Source of the DNA: Spirometra erinaceieuropaei
Taxonomy: Eukaryota > Platyhelminthes > Cestoda > Diphyllobothriidea > Diphyllobothriidae
Assembly (NCBI GenBank): GCA_902702965.1
Contig: CACRXP010000399.1
Coordinates: forward strand, 466,528-530,527
Length of the DNA stretch: 64,000 nt
Reading direction: 5' to 3'
The translations under genes and the position numbers were made by a program. Shown here in pieces: positions 10,405 through 19,004 of this stretch (the first letter of the stretch is position 1; each line of letters begins with the position of its first letter). Under the pieces are notes generated by a model. The model made no database searches, had not been told where the DNA came from, and saw only the letters and a list, made by a program, of their open reading frames with translations.

Positions 10405-10738
10405 AATAATGCAGGTAGTATGCATTCCGAGGCGATATAATAAAAGGAGAAGGCTCGTCGGAAAATCGAGGTATACTCGTGAATTTTCAAGTCGGTTACA
10501 CCAACCCGTCGTCAGACGAAAATGAAAAGTGTGAGGGAGATAATCCTACTGGGAAGTCAGGGGGACATCGAGGTCACATCGACAAGACAGGCGTTTATGT
10601 GTGGGGGTGAAGAACGCGTTTGGATAGGTGGCGGACGTAAGGGGTGGTGTTGGGGGTTTCACACATGGTTCACTCTGTGGGGGAGGTGCTGAATCCATGA
10701 TATTCTACATGGCCGAACATGGATAAGCAGTTGGTGGC
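10402..10738 (-). repeat. PLE 3' untranslated region / terminal repeat
   Basis: On the minus strand this follows the stop of the GIY-YIG frame and carries a core TTTTCGTCTGACGA, a hairpin, then TTGAAAATTCACGAGTATAC. The same order of words occurs at 15725-15815 and 17010-17100 in other PLE tails, so it is a PLE terminal-repeat type sequence. Confidence 0.7.
10480..10522 (-). ncRNA. Candidate hammerhead-like motif in PLE terminal repeat
   Basis: On the minus strand: TTCGT, CTGACGA (10509-10515), a GGTT/AACC hairpin, GAA, AATT, C, then ACGAG. TCGT and ACGA pair as stem I and the palindrome AATT would be a minimal stem III. PLEs are known to carry hammerhead motifs in their terminal repeats. 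The base after CTGACGA is C, as in all copies in this window, without a canonical partner. Confidence 0.5.
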
Positions 10739-11152
10739 TTAGGGTGGGCGCAAGCCGGCGAACCGTGAACGTAAGCCTTCGTATTGCGCGTCCAAGTCGA
10801 CATGGCGGTTGATGCTATTGCTATTAGAGTGCCAAGATTCTAGAAACTCTCGCGCTTGTTTGGTGTTGGCACTAGCGATCACTTCGGTCACCTCCCAGTT
10901 GAGGCGGTGATCACACTCAAGGGAGTGCGCAAAAACGAGAGACAAGGGGTCCCGTCGGCGGATGGCCAACTTATGTTCGTTAATGCGGGTCCCAAGTCGT
11001 CGGCCGGTATGCCCAAAATAAACGCTAGAGCAGTTTGAACATGGAATGCGGTAAATGACATTTGTTTGCTGCTCCTTCGGTATGGGGTCTTTTACCCGGG
11101 ATAATGCCGTGCGCAATGAAGGAGCAACGAAGGAGCAGCAAACAAATGTCAT
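10739..11152 (-). pseudogene. Penelope-like element GIY-YIG endonuclease tail
   Basis: The 137-codon frame contains NVIYRIPCSNCSSVYFGHTG, then RRLGTRINEHKLAIRRRDP, HSLECDHRLNW and AREFLESW, ending INRHVDLDAQYEGLR. This is the GIY-YIG endonuclease with the Cys-rich insertion that forms the carboxy terminus of EN+ Penelope-like retroelements. Its role is to nick target DNA. The catalytic Arg (TRINEH) and Glu regions are recognisable, although the usual GQTG is GHTG. The reverse transcriptase half is absent: the copy is cut near 11150, where an inverted duplicate begins. Confidence 0.85.
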
Positions 11153-11207
11153 TTACCGCATTAACGAACATAAGTTGGCCATCCGCCGACGGGACCCCTT
11201 GTCTCGC
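11125..11207 (+). repeat. Fold-back duplicate of the PLE GIY-YIG segment
   Basis: GGAGCAGCAAACAAATGTCA and then TTAACGAACATAAGTTGGCC plus GACGGGACCCCTTGTCTCGC repeat, inverted, parts of the GIY-YIG frame at about 11080-11040 and 10990-10940. Between the two parts, the stretch encoding the Cys-rich motif has been deleted. The result is a small inverted duplication at the 5' truncation point of the PLE. Confidence 0.75.
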
Positions 11208-11480
11208 ATGAATCTCTACTTATTTTACATTTAATCCTCTCTGTAAATGTTCTTCCTGTGGGAAAATGATTGCCGTGGCTATAAAGCAGGCATGCGTCCG
11301 GATAACAAACATGCAATTGTAGACGTTATTCAAAACAAATTCTCCGATTAGCACGTGTTAGACAGTGGGTCAATCCGTACCTCTACTCTGCGTTAACAAC
11401 AATGACATTGTTGATGTCGTCACGTTAATCGACGGTCAACTTCCTTGGAAGGCAAATCGGGACTGTGCTTGAAGCCGCCG
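11208..11480 (+). repeat. Repeat family R2, copy 1
   Basis: This resembles 12146-12450 in the same orientation, with shared words such as TAATCTCTA-like start, GTTCTTCCTGTGGG/GTCGTTCCTGTGGG, ATGCGTCCGGAT/ATGTGTCCGGAT, TTAGACGTTAT, GACAGTTAGTCAAT-like, CACGTTAA and CGGTC. Identity is moderate. It flanks the galactosyltransferase remnant on the left while the other copy lies in its intron, so this may reflect an old local duplication. No protein was recognised. Confidence 0.55.
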
Positions 11481-11699
11481 GTTGTTTCGTCTAGGGGACC
11501 CTTTAAAAAACTAACTCGACCGGACTGAAACGGATGACAAGATACTTTACTTACAATCATCCGCTGTCACTGAGCGCTGGCCTGAAAATCTTGCTCATCC
11601 TAGTCTTTGCGTTGAATTATTACCCTATCAGTTCTTTCAAGCCCAATGTAAACATCCAGTGTGCGCTCTTAACTTAATCGATGTACCTTGAAATTTCAG

Positions 11700-11925
11700 A
11701 GAACAGTTGTGAATTGGAAACAGTTAACGCCAAAATTAGATAAAACATATCCTTGCTGGAGTGGGATCCCTTAAAGGAGGTGGTGGCTGTTATTGTGCCT
11801 TCCAGAAATTGCAAGAAGCAGCTTCTGGAATTTCTAACGCGTTTGTCGCCCTTCCTTAGCAAACAGAGTAAAAACCAGCATAATTATACCATACTAGTTG
11901 TCACTATACAGAATAAAATTCTGTA
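11700..11925 (+). pseudogene. Beta-1,4-galactosyltransferase exon 1 remnant (paralogue B)
   Basis: A plus-strand frame reads VAVIVPSRNCKKQLLEF, then LTRLSPFLSKQSKNQ and TILVVT, ending at a stop at about 11922. It aligns with the exon 1 segment VAIIVPYRNRTEHLFRF, LTRMLPFLSKQRKQ, VIIVT of the intact gene. There is no start codon or membrane anchor in frame and the HDVD part is missing, so this exon is broken. The matching exon 2 lies 1 kb downstream at 12959. Confidence 0.75.
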
Positions 11926-12145
11926 ATTACTGACAAACAACGTTACAAATTCAAAATATTATTAAAGATTTCACAACCTTACAGAAATGAAAGACTACAC
12001 GAAAAGCAAAAACCATTCACAACTAAAACTTAAAATGGAATATGAAACGCAGAACGTGCAGGTTTTATTATATTCAGATCGGTTCGGACGTTCTGAGCAG
12101 TCTGTTAAATGCACAACATAATGGATCGTAAAAGTGCTCTAGGAA

Positions 12146-12450
12146 CTCATTAATCTCTATTTGCTTAAACATAACACCCATCAAATGTCGTTCCTGTGGG
12201 GAAATAATTGCTCTGGCTGTAAGACAAGCATGTGTCCGGATATAAAACATGACAATTTTAGACGTTATGCAAGATAAATCCTCGGATATGCTGCCCGCAT
12301 GTTCATAGGAGAGAGCCGTAAGACAGTTAGTCAATTAACATCTACACTTTATGTTAACAAATGCAATGAAATTATTGATCTCATCACGTTAACCGGCGGT
12401 CGACTCCTTTGGCATGCAAATCAGAGCTGTGCTAGATGCGATCTAAGAGA
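12146..12450 (+). repeat. Repeat family R2, copy 2
   Basis: Second copy of the moderately similar block at 11208-11480 (see that entry), here within what would be the intron of galactosyltransferase paralogue B. The minus-strand frame 12074-12334 across it is not conserved in the other copy, which argues against coding function. Confidence 0.55.
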
Positions 12451-12958
12451 CTTGTTCCAAAGATCTACTCGAACACTAAAAAAACCTTTTAGAAACTGTA
12501 GTCTTTTTCAGAGAGTAAAATATAACTGGTGTGCCATCCGTGCTTGCTAATAAATTAAAATTGCAACTTGTCGAGCACATTAATATGCCAAATCATAAGA
12601 CCGAATTTGTCAAAATCATCAATTTCACAGTAATGGCCATGGAAAACCCGATATAATTGGTCATTCCAAACTTGCCGAGGAATTCACCATTGCAAATCTA
12701 TAAAAGTGTAATCTTAATCTATAACATTACAATATTAACATATTGTGCCGACATATTTGCTACGATTTAAACGTTTGGCAAACGGGAAGTGTGGATTGTT
12801 AATGTACTTCAAAGAATAGATACAGTGTTAATTGTTATAATACACTTGGGTGCTGTTTCAGTAGTAAATAATGTTCTACATGATTTTTTACAAAATAACT
12901 GAATGCAAAAGTGTTTTATTGTGGGACCAACAAGCACACAAATCCATTTACATTTCAG

Positions 12959-13304
12959 GTTGTACGAATCATTCTTAGGAGCCGTGACAGCCTTGACTTG
13001 GGAACACATTGATGAAATTAATGGCGCTTCCAATATTTTCTACGGTTGGGGCGGCGAAGACGATGACCTGTCGATTCGATTGCAGTTGAATAACATTACC
13101 GTTGATAGAGCTGCGGACAGCAACGGTATTTTCTACGACTTTGACTCGAATCATGAGCGGGATAAAAATATGGATCGTAATAAATTAACTACTGTGAACA
13201 ATGTGGCCTCCCGTTGGAAGAAAGATGGAATTAACCGAACACGTTATCATCTCGTCAGCAGATTTGACTACGATTTTTTCATTTGGTTTTTAGTGTCCAT
13301 CTAA
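12959..13304 (+). pseudogene. Beta-1,4-galactosyltransferase exon 2 (paralogue B), open and well preserved
   Basis: The acceptor TTTACATTTCAG ends at 12958. The exon begins with one base completing a codon, the same phase as exon 2 of the intact gene. It reads LYESFLGAVTALTWEHIDEI, then NGASNIFYGWGGEDDDLSIR, then LNNITVDR, NHERDKN and, at the end, RFDYDFFIWFLVSI before the TAA. The acceptor/catalytic motif GWGGEDDD and the downstream His are intact and the frame has no stop over 115 codons. With the exon 1 remnant upstream broken, the locus is likely a pseudogene, unless another exon 1 exists outside recognisable homology. Confidence 0.8.
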
Positions 13305-15589
13305 TTTACAAATGCATATGACATAACATCTGGTCTTTTATGGTTTAATAATACAATGCCTCGGAGGGGTGTTTTTTGAAAAATACAGTGCACGATTTCG
13401 CTCATGTTAACGCGTACACGCAGGAAGTAGAATGTCATAATTACTGTCGAGGAAGTTGACAATTAATTCTTTGATGGAACAAAATAATTCAATTATTTTG
13501 TTAGGTTTATATCTTCAGCATCAGGACAAAAATAAATGTTGATGTATGCAGCCAGTTCAGTTGACAAATAGTTATTCAGAACAGAGTACCATTTGAAGCA
13601 ATATTTCATCGGGATGAATTTAAAGCAAGAATAGACAGCAGTATATATTGGAACCAATAAAGTTCACAAACGGTTATCATCTACGGCCTGTTGTTGCATA
13701 ACGGAGATAACAACTGATGTTGATGCAAATATCTGAACTTACACAGAGAAAATCAATAAAAACAGCACGGTCAACGTATAATGCATGCAGACAAGTCAAT
13801 AAAATGGCAACAATACAAGGCAATGTTGGAAAGAATACAGGGAAGCTAGTTCGCAGAGGGATGGTGCAAATCAAAGGGATGAGGTTAACTAGCGTAAGCT
13901 GAAAATGACCACGTGGTCCAACTATTTGCAGAGTGCGGTTTTCTACTGAAAACTGGGATGACTAAATACTAGATCTGTATGCTCTCGGCTAAGCTGGAAA
14001 CATATCTGATTTGGGTGGTATTTTACAGCCTCGATAGGCATTCGATTTCAATCAGCGTTTTTTGCACACTAAAGACGATTAAGTTTAAAATGGAAAAGTA
14101 ATGCGCGTAAGAAATTAAGACGTATTAATTTGACGGTATTGACCTTGAACCAATTTTTTTGTAAATCGATTTAGCCCATTATCAGTAAAAAATGGCCAAC
14201 CAATGACAAATGGAGTCTTCCCGGTGAAATGTTTATACCCGTTATTCAAATTAAGACGGTTCATTTTAAAATCCGTTGTAAAACGATGTATCCATTTCTA
14301 AATTCATCCAAGTACTTGCGTCAAGGTATATTCTAGACCGCTAGTTAGAAGAAAAATCGGAGATATTTGACCGTGCAAGAGCATTAAAAAGGAAAACTTA
14401 TGGGGAATGTTTCGGAATCTCTAGCTTCCTATTTTCATTTACGTTCAGGATGTAAGATACTGGACATATAACTTCGGCTAACTCGCAAAAATGCATGTTT
14501 GCGACACAAGGAGCACTGTCCACGGGGCAGTAATTTTTGATAATAGACCTGTGTGTCTATGCAGTGTGTCAACAATTTAACACTTTATTAGGTTTATTAT
14601 AATAAAGCGTTTCTGGTCAAAAATGCAGAGTATGCAACTTTAGTCAGAGGTCACATAAAACAAATTTCCAAAGCGATGCAGACTTTACAGTTTAGAGTTC
14701 GGCAGATAACCTGATAACCTCAGTTGGTCAGAATTATGGTTTTAAAATTATTACCATTACACCCACTGTTTAAGAACCTGAAAATAATGATGCTCTTCAC
14801 CACTTGCCATTTGTCTTTATCGTGTTCGCACGAAACAAGCTGCAGTTCAGAGATCTGACTTGTCAAACAAAAAATGCAAGATCTCTGCCGATACCTAACT
14901 TATATAAACAACGGCTGCATCTGTAGATTACTGAGCCATTTATCCCTTGCTCTGTTATCGATCATCTTTGCCTTCCACGTAAACGAACTCCTAGATATGC
15001 GCGCATTCAGTATTTGCGGACCAAATGCTACCCTTACTTTCAGTCACGCCGAAATCACTTTCGATCGGACGCCGTTTCAGATAAGACAGGCTAGAGGACA
15101 TGCCTCCTCCAGAATACATAAAAGCTCCGATTGACCAAAAGGACAACATTGAGCATGTAAGAGTATCGTAACGGTTCTCAAAGTTTGGAAATTATTTTCC
15201 AGGCATAGAATCCAAATTTGCCCAAATTGTGTAATACAGATTGTCGAAAACTAGCACCCATACAATATTTGAAAGGAAAAGTTTTGTTTATATAGGGGCT
15301 GGTATGTCTTTCACCACTGACAATGTGCCCTTTGAGGGACTTAACACGGATAAGGAGTGCGAATTCGGGTATGCGGTTGTAAACCTCACTCGGCCACATA
15401 GACCTACGCTGTTTCGCAATTCCGCTCCCACTTTCGACACGGTGAACAACAAACGAAACCCCCGACAGCCCGAACGCCGGCGCATTGATCCCTGACTTCA
15501 TCCCGCATCAGTGACCAGCCGTGCGCATTCCTACTGATCTGCAGTCGCCCCGCGGTTTCTCCACCTGAAACACAGAAAGCCCCAGCGAT
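13305..15589. other. No recognisable gene
   Basis: AT-rich, with short frames only. The frame at 14874-15134 (86 codons, with a hydrophobic stretch LLSHLSLALLSIIFAFHV) and the overlapping frames at 15178-15501 match nothing I know. The latter sit just ahead of a PLE terminal repeat and may be its degraded upstream part. Confidence 0.35.
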
Positions 15590-15829
15590 TCTTTCTTCCC
15601 TGTCTCTGCCCCACAGCCTACCATAGCACGGTGCCCACCTCTCTCATGCATCAGCTGTCCGTTTGTCGTTGTCTGTCCTGTCACGCAAGTCGACCTTGTC
15701 TGCCCATTTCACTTTCTTCTTAGTTTCTTTTCGTCTGACGACGCCTCGGTGCCACCGACTTGAAAAATTATGAGTAAAACTCGATATTCAGAAGAGCCTA
15801 CTCTTTTTCATATGTGTATATATATACAC
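15590..15829 (+). repeat. PLE terminal-repeat fragment
   Basis: The block CCCCACAGCCTACCAT through GCTGTCCGTTTGTCGTTGTC, CTGTCCTGTC, TTTTCGTCTGACGA and ACTCGATATTCAGAAGAGCC to TTTTCATATGTG is a direct repeat of 16890-17100, which precedes a GIY-YIG frame. No coding part accompanies this one. A hammerhead-like core sits at 15735-15741 but its GAAA side has an extra A and the stem I side has changed (ATGAG for ACGAG). Confidence 0.75.
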
Positions 15830-16885
15830 ATTTGGCGAACAGTTTGTTGCATTATACTTTAAACTCTTCCAAATAGATATAGACATTCATTGAGAGCTAA
15901 AAAAACACAGGGCAAACAATTATACTGTTTACATGGGCAGCTTTCACGAGCCCACATTAAATATGTGATCAAAGAAATATGGAAAACTAGTTAGAGCAGT
16001 GTTCGTCATAAATATGAAAATGCCAAAGTCTCAAATGAATCCAGTTGCCTGGTTTTCGTTCAACTCGTTTCTTGAATTGTCCATTTAAAAAGTGCCCCTT
16101 TAACCTGCACGTGTGTCCTAAGTCAGCTGACTGCGTTGGTGTACGTAACAAAGTCTATTGTATTAGAACCGCTTTCATGCGTTTACAGAGTCTTTTGTTC
16201 TTTAGATGAATAAAGTACGGTCTTAATCTTATAAATACCACAACTTCATTCGAATCAGTAAACTAGGCACAGAACCTTTGTCGGATATATGAACACGAAG
16301 CTAATTAACTAAACTTTAGGTAAACTGATTTCTCCCTGATTTTCTGTAGGGTGGCTTATGTCCGCTGCATCGATAAACACTCGTTGCGATTTAAATGTAC
16401 CCTGGAATATCGAGCAATAAAAAATCCGGGCATGTTACGCCCAACTTAATATTTTAAAGGTATTTTTGAAGAAATTGTTAAACAATATAATTCAGTCGTT
16501 AGAGGATTTCACATTTAATCGCCTAAATTAGTCGTTCATGATTTACGAGACTGGAAAGGAAGTGGGAAAAAATCTTCAATTGTAGTGCCGTGTTTCGCGG
16601 TAGATATCTTTTTTGTGTAAGGTGTGTGATTCTGTCAAATTTACAATATCCTGCTGCCATTTTGTCGCAACAGTCGTTAAAATGCCCAGATCCAACATCT
16701 TAAGGTTTGCGTGTAGCAAAAAGCGTGGCGTTTGCCGGCATTTGAATCTCTGCCAGCTCCTTTAGTGACGATGTAGGGGAAACTAACGATAGTCGAGATT
16801 GCAATTTCAACAGTCATTTTCTGTACATTCTGTCTCAATGGTTGAGAACAGGGCTCCTATCATGGATACATCTTTTGAAAAATGA
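15830..16885 (+). repeat. 1.06-kb duplicated block, copy 1
   Basis: This is a direct repeat of about 19005-20065. Shared words run through its whole length, for example CATTCATTGAG, AAAACTA, CTCAAATGAATCCAGTTG, TCAGCTGACTGCGTT, GAATAAAGTACGG, GATATATG, GCTAATTAACTA, TCTTCAATTGTAGTGCCGTG, GTGATTCTGTCAAATTTACA, CAACAGTCATTTTCTGTA and CAGAACAGGGCTCCT-like. No frame is preserved in both copies, so it is not coding. It lies between two PLE terminal repeats. Confidence 0.8.
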
Positions 16886-16889
16886 TGAC

Positions 16890-17097
16890 CCGCTGCCCCA
16901 CAGCCTATCATTACTCGGTGCCCCATTCTCTCATGCAATGGCTGTCCGTTTGTCGTTGTCTGTCCTGTCGCGCAAGTCGACCTTTTATACCCATTTTACT
17001 TTCCCCTCTGTTCATTTCGTCTGACGACAGGTCGGTGTCACCGACATGAAAATTTACGAGTACAACTCGATATTCAGAACTGCCCTCTCTTTTTCAT
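16890..17097 (+). repeat. PLE terminal repeat preceding a GIY-YIG frame
   Basis: Direct repeat of 15590-15829, joined to the end of the 1.06-kb block at about 16888. It contains the hammerhead-like core at 17021-17027. Confidence 0.75.
17012..17075 (+). ncRNA. Candidate hammerhead-like motif in PLE terminal repeat
   Basis: TTTCGT, then CTGACGA (17021-17027), a strong hairpin GTCGG/CCGAC with loop TGTCA, then TGAA, AATT, T and ACGAG. Stem I would be TCGT/ACGA and stem III the palindrome AATT, requiring a dimer. A second small hairpin CGAG/CTCG follows at about 17057-17070. The order of parts equals that of the 10480 copy, so the structure is conserved between diverged PLE tails. Confidence 0.55.
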
Positions 17098-17643
17098 ATG
17101 TATATGCGTGAATTTATAAGTCAATGCATGAGGCACAAACAACTCAAGCGATTAGGTATTTCCAATGCTGCGGCCGTTCAGGAACCAAAACCAACCACAT
17201 GGCGAACTATCCCATACGTCAAAAATGTATCTGAACTTGTCGAAAGACAATTGAAAAAGTACCAGATACACGTAGCACACCAGCCGGCAACTACCTTGCG
17301 CACACAGCTTGTGCACCCTAAGGACAGAGTCGGCTACCTCGAAAGGAAACCCGTCGTCTACAAAATCCCATGTTCTAGTTGTGATGCCGTTTATTGTGGC
17401 CTTACTGTAAAATCTGTCTCAACCCGTATACATAAACATCAGTTTGTGGTGAAGACATGCGACCATCTATCCCAGGTGGCCAGGCACACACTAGACACTG
17501 GGCATAAATTGGCATGGGACAACACTCGCATTGCTGGTGCCTACCAAGCAAGGAAAGTCTGCGAATTCCTGGAGGCAATGCGCTCAGATGAGGGATGCAT
17601 CAACCGGCATATCGATTTAGATGCCACTTACAAAATCGTATAG
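17098..17643 (+). pseudogene. Penelope-like element 3' frame with GIY-YIG domain
   Basis: A 181-codon frame with the linker TWRTIPYVKNVSELVERQL and KYQIHVAHQPATTLRTQLVH, then VVYKIPCSSCDAVYCG, TRIHKHQ and LSQVARHTLDTGHKLAWD, ending INRHIDLDATY. It is the same family as the long element at 42.2-44.4 kb. GQTGKSASTRRHEH of that element is GLTVKSVSTRIHKH here, so the active-site neighbourhood is altered. The reverse transcriptase half is missing; the frame starts directly after a terminal repeat. It is non-autonomous at best. Confidence 0.85.
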
Positions 17644-17812
17644 GACAGATTCAAACTGAGTCAGCCAATCACGAGATGGCAACCTTAACAAATCATGGAT
17701 TCCTTTTTGGGGAACCAGTCTCGAAAATTCACAATAAGACTTTGCTGTTTCCCAAAGAACTTCACCTTTCTAATTATATTACTTGGGATGCCTTTTTTAC
17801 TATATATATATA
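17644..17812 (+). repeat. PLE 3' tail
   Basis: TTTTTGGGGAACCAGTCTCG, AAAATTCACAATAA and TTACTTGGGATGCC match the reverse complement of 42225-42315. This is the 3' end of the PLE family, though the CTGANGA half of the hammerhead-like motif is missing here. Confidence 0.7.
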
Positions 17813-17993
17813 GGCAGAATAGTATTACCGACAAAGACAAGGGAGACTGGAATGGCCATTTCTGGCTTATTAGCCGTCGTCAGCCAGCCTGCTGGTTGGG
17901 CTCGAGAAAGAGTCCATAAGGCACAACGGAACGAGTGAGTTCCGTATGAACGATCGGTGAGCGCCCCCTAACATATATATATATATATATATA
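17813..17993 (-). repeat. SINE-like element copy 3 and (AT)n tract
   Basis: The copy contains TATTACCGACAAAGACAAGG, GAGACTGGAATGGCCATTTC, TGGCTTATTAGCCGTCGTCA and then the TIR-like block GCACAACGGAACGAGTGAGT to GATCGGTGAGCGCCCCCTA, followed by (AT)n at about 17972-17993. The tRNA-like head is absent. The hammerhead-like core on the minus strand (17841-17890) keeps all parts including CTGG/CCAG stem I. The copy separates two PLE tails that face each other. Confidence 0.75.
17841..17890 (-). ncRNA. Candidate hammerhead-like ribozyme in SINE-like copy 3
   Basis: Minus strand: GGCTGG, CTGACGA, GGCT/AGCC stem II, GAA, ATGGCCAT, T, CCAGTCTCCC. Stem I is CTGG/CCAG, identical to the best copies, so this copy is a good one to fold and test. 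The C after CTGACGA again lacks a canonical partner. Confidence 0.5.
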
Positions 17994-17994
17994 T

Positions 17995-18245
17995 AACGAA
18001 AGAAATAAGCTCTTTGGGAAATATTTAACAAGCTGTATTGTAAATTTTCGATCTTGGTTCCCCAGGTCGTCTTCAGACGTGAAGTAAGTGTGCAAAACAG
18101 TAAACATTTGAACACGCCGAAAAAATCAATTTTGCCTCGTCACTCCTGCTGGTGTGATGTTCTGATTGGCTAACGCCTTTTCCACTTTTCGTCGAGGCTG
18201 TTGTACACCGTGTACAATTCTACGTGTCGATTGGTGCATGCGCTA
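17995..18245 (-). repeat. PLE terminal repeat and 3' untranslated region
   Basis: Minus-strand words ACGTCTGAAGACGACCTGGG, GGAACCAAGATCGAAAATTT and CTTTCGTTAT match the tail of the 42.2-44.4 kb element. The hammerhead-like core is CTGAAGA at 18070-18076 with GAAAATTTAC after the hairpin. Confidence 0.75.
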
Positions 18246-18800
18246 TCAGATTGGATGGCCTCTAAAAGTGCAGGGCCCTTTTTGGATGAGCAGACACCTA
18301 CAATGCGAGTCCTGTCCGAGGCAAATGTGTCCCGTTTCCAACGTATGCATGGTAACTTGGGACAAGTGGTCGCGCCGTTCTACGGCTAACTGAAGTTCGT
18401 GTATTCGCGTAGAGGCCGATTTCCCAGTTTGACCACAGTAAAGTGCATTACAGTTGTTGCGTGGCATCTTATAGACGACTTCCTTCTTATCTAAATAGCC
18501 AATCCCATCCTTAGGGTGTACAAGCTGGTTATGAAGAGTAGTCGTCAGCTTGTGCGCCACATGTATTTGGTGTTTCCTTAGGTGTCTTTCAACTTGTTCG
18601 GATACATTCTTAAGATGAGGAAGTGTTCGCCAGTTTTTTGGTTCGGGCGCCAGATCGTAACAATCCAGTTCCTTCTGTTTTTTTCTTTTAACTCTTGTCA
18701 TCGCATGCATCGGTGTACAAAACATATGGGATACCCATTCTGGGAAAACAGTTCGAACAAATACTTCAGTTTTGTTTGATATGTTTGGGTGTCGGAGCAA
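18246..18800 (-). pseudogene. Penelope-like element 3' frame with GIY-YIG domain
   Basis: A 184-codon minus-strand frame contains NWRTLPHLKNVSEQVERHL, HQIHVAHKLTTTLHNQLVH, VVYKMPRNNCNALYCGQTG, ASTRIHELQLAVERRDHLSQ and MHTLETGH. It then leaves the family consensus (frame change) before the expected INRxIDLD end. One Cys of the zinc-like insertion is replaced (PRNNC for PCxxC). Only the carboxy-terminal third of the PLE protein is present and it is broken. Confidence 0.85.
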
Positions 18801-18857
18801 TGAGTTCTTGCTCGGTTAAGGAGGCATTTCACGGCACTCCGTTTGTGAGAGATATGT

Positions 18858-19004
18858 TATGAATGGTATTACCGACAAAGACAAGGAAGACTTGAATGGC
18901 CATTTCTGGCCTTTTATCCGTCGTCAGCCAGCCATACCCAAGCCAGAATTGTGAATCACTCCAGTTTCAAGCGCCCCCTACCATTATATATATATTTTTA
19001 TATA
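18858..19004 (-). repeat. SINE-like element copy 4
   Basis: GGTATTACCGACAAAGACAA, GGCCATTTCTGGCC and ATCCGTCGTCAGCCAGCCAT mark the core, ending with AAGCGCCCCCTACCATTATA and an AT-rich tract. The tRNA-like segment is largely missing. The core on the minus strand keeps CTGACGA but stem II has drifted. Confidence 0.7.

Noticed and set aside
11674..11862. Minus-strand 62-codon frame as gene
   Set aside because: Antisense to the galactosyltransferase exon 1 remnant, whose plus-strand motifs are clear.
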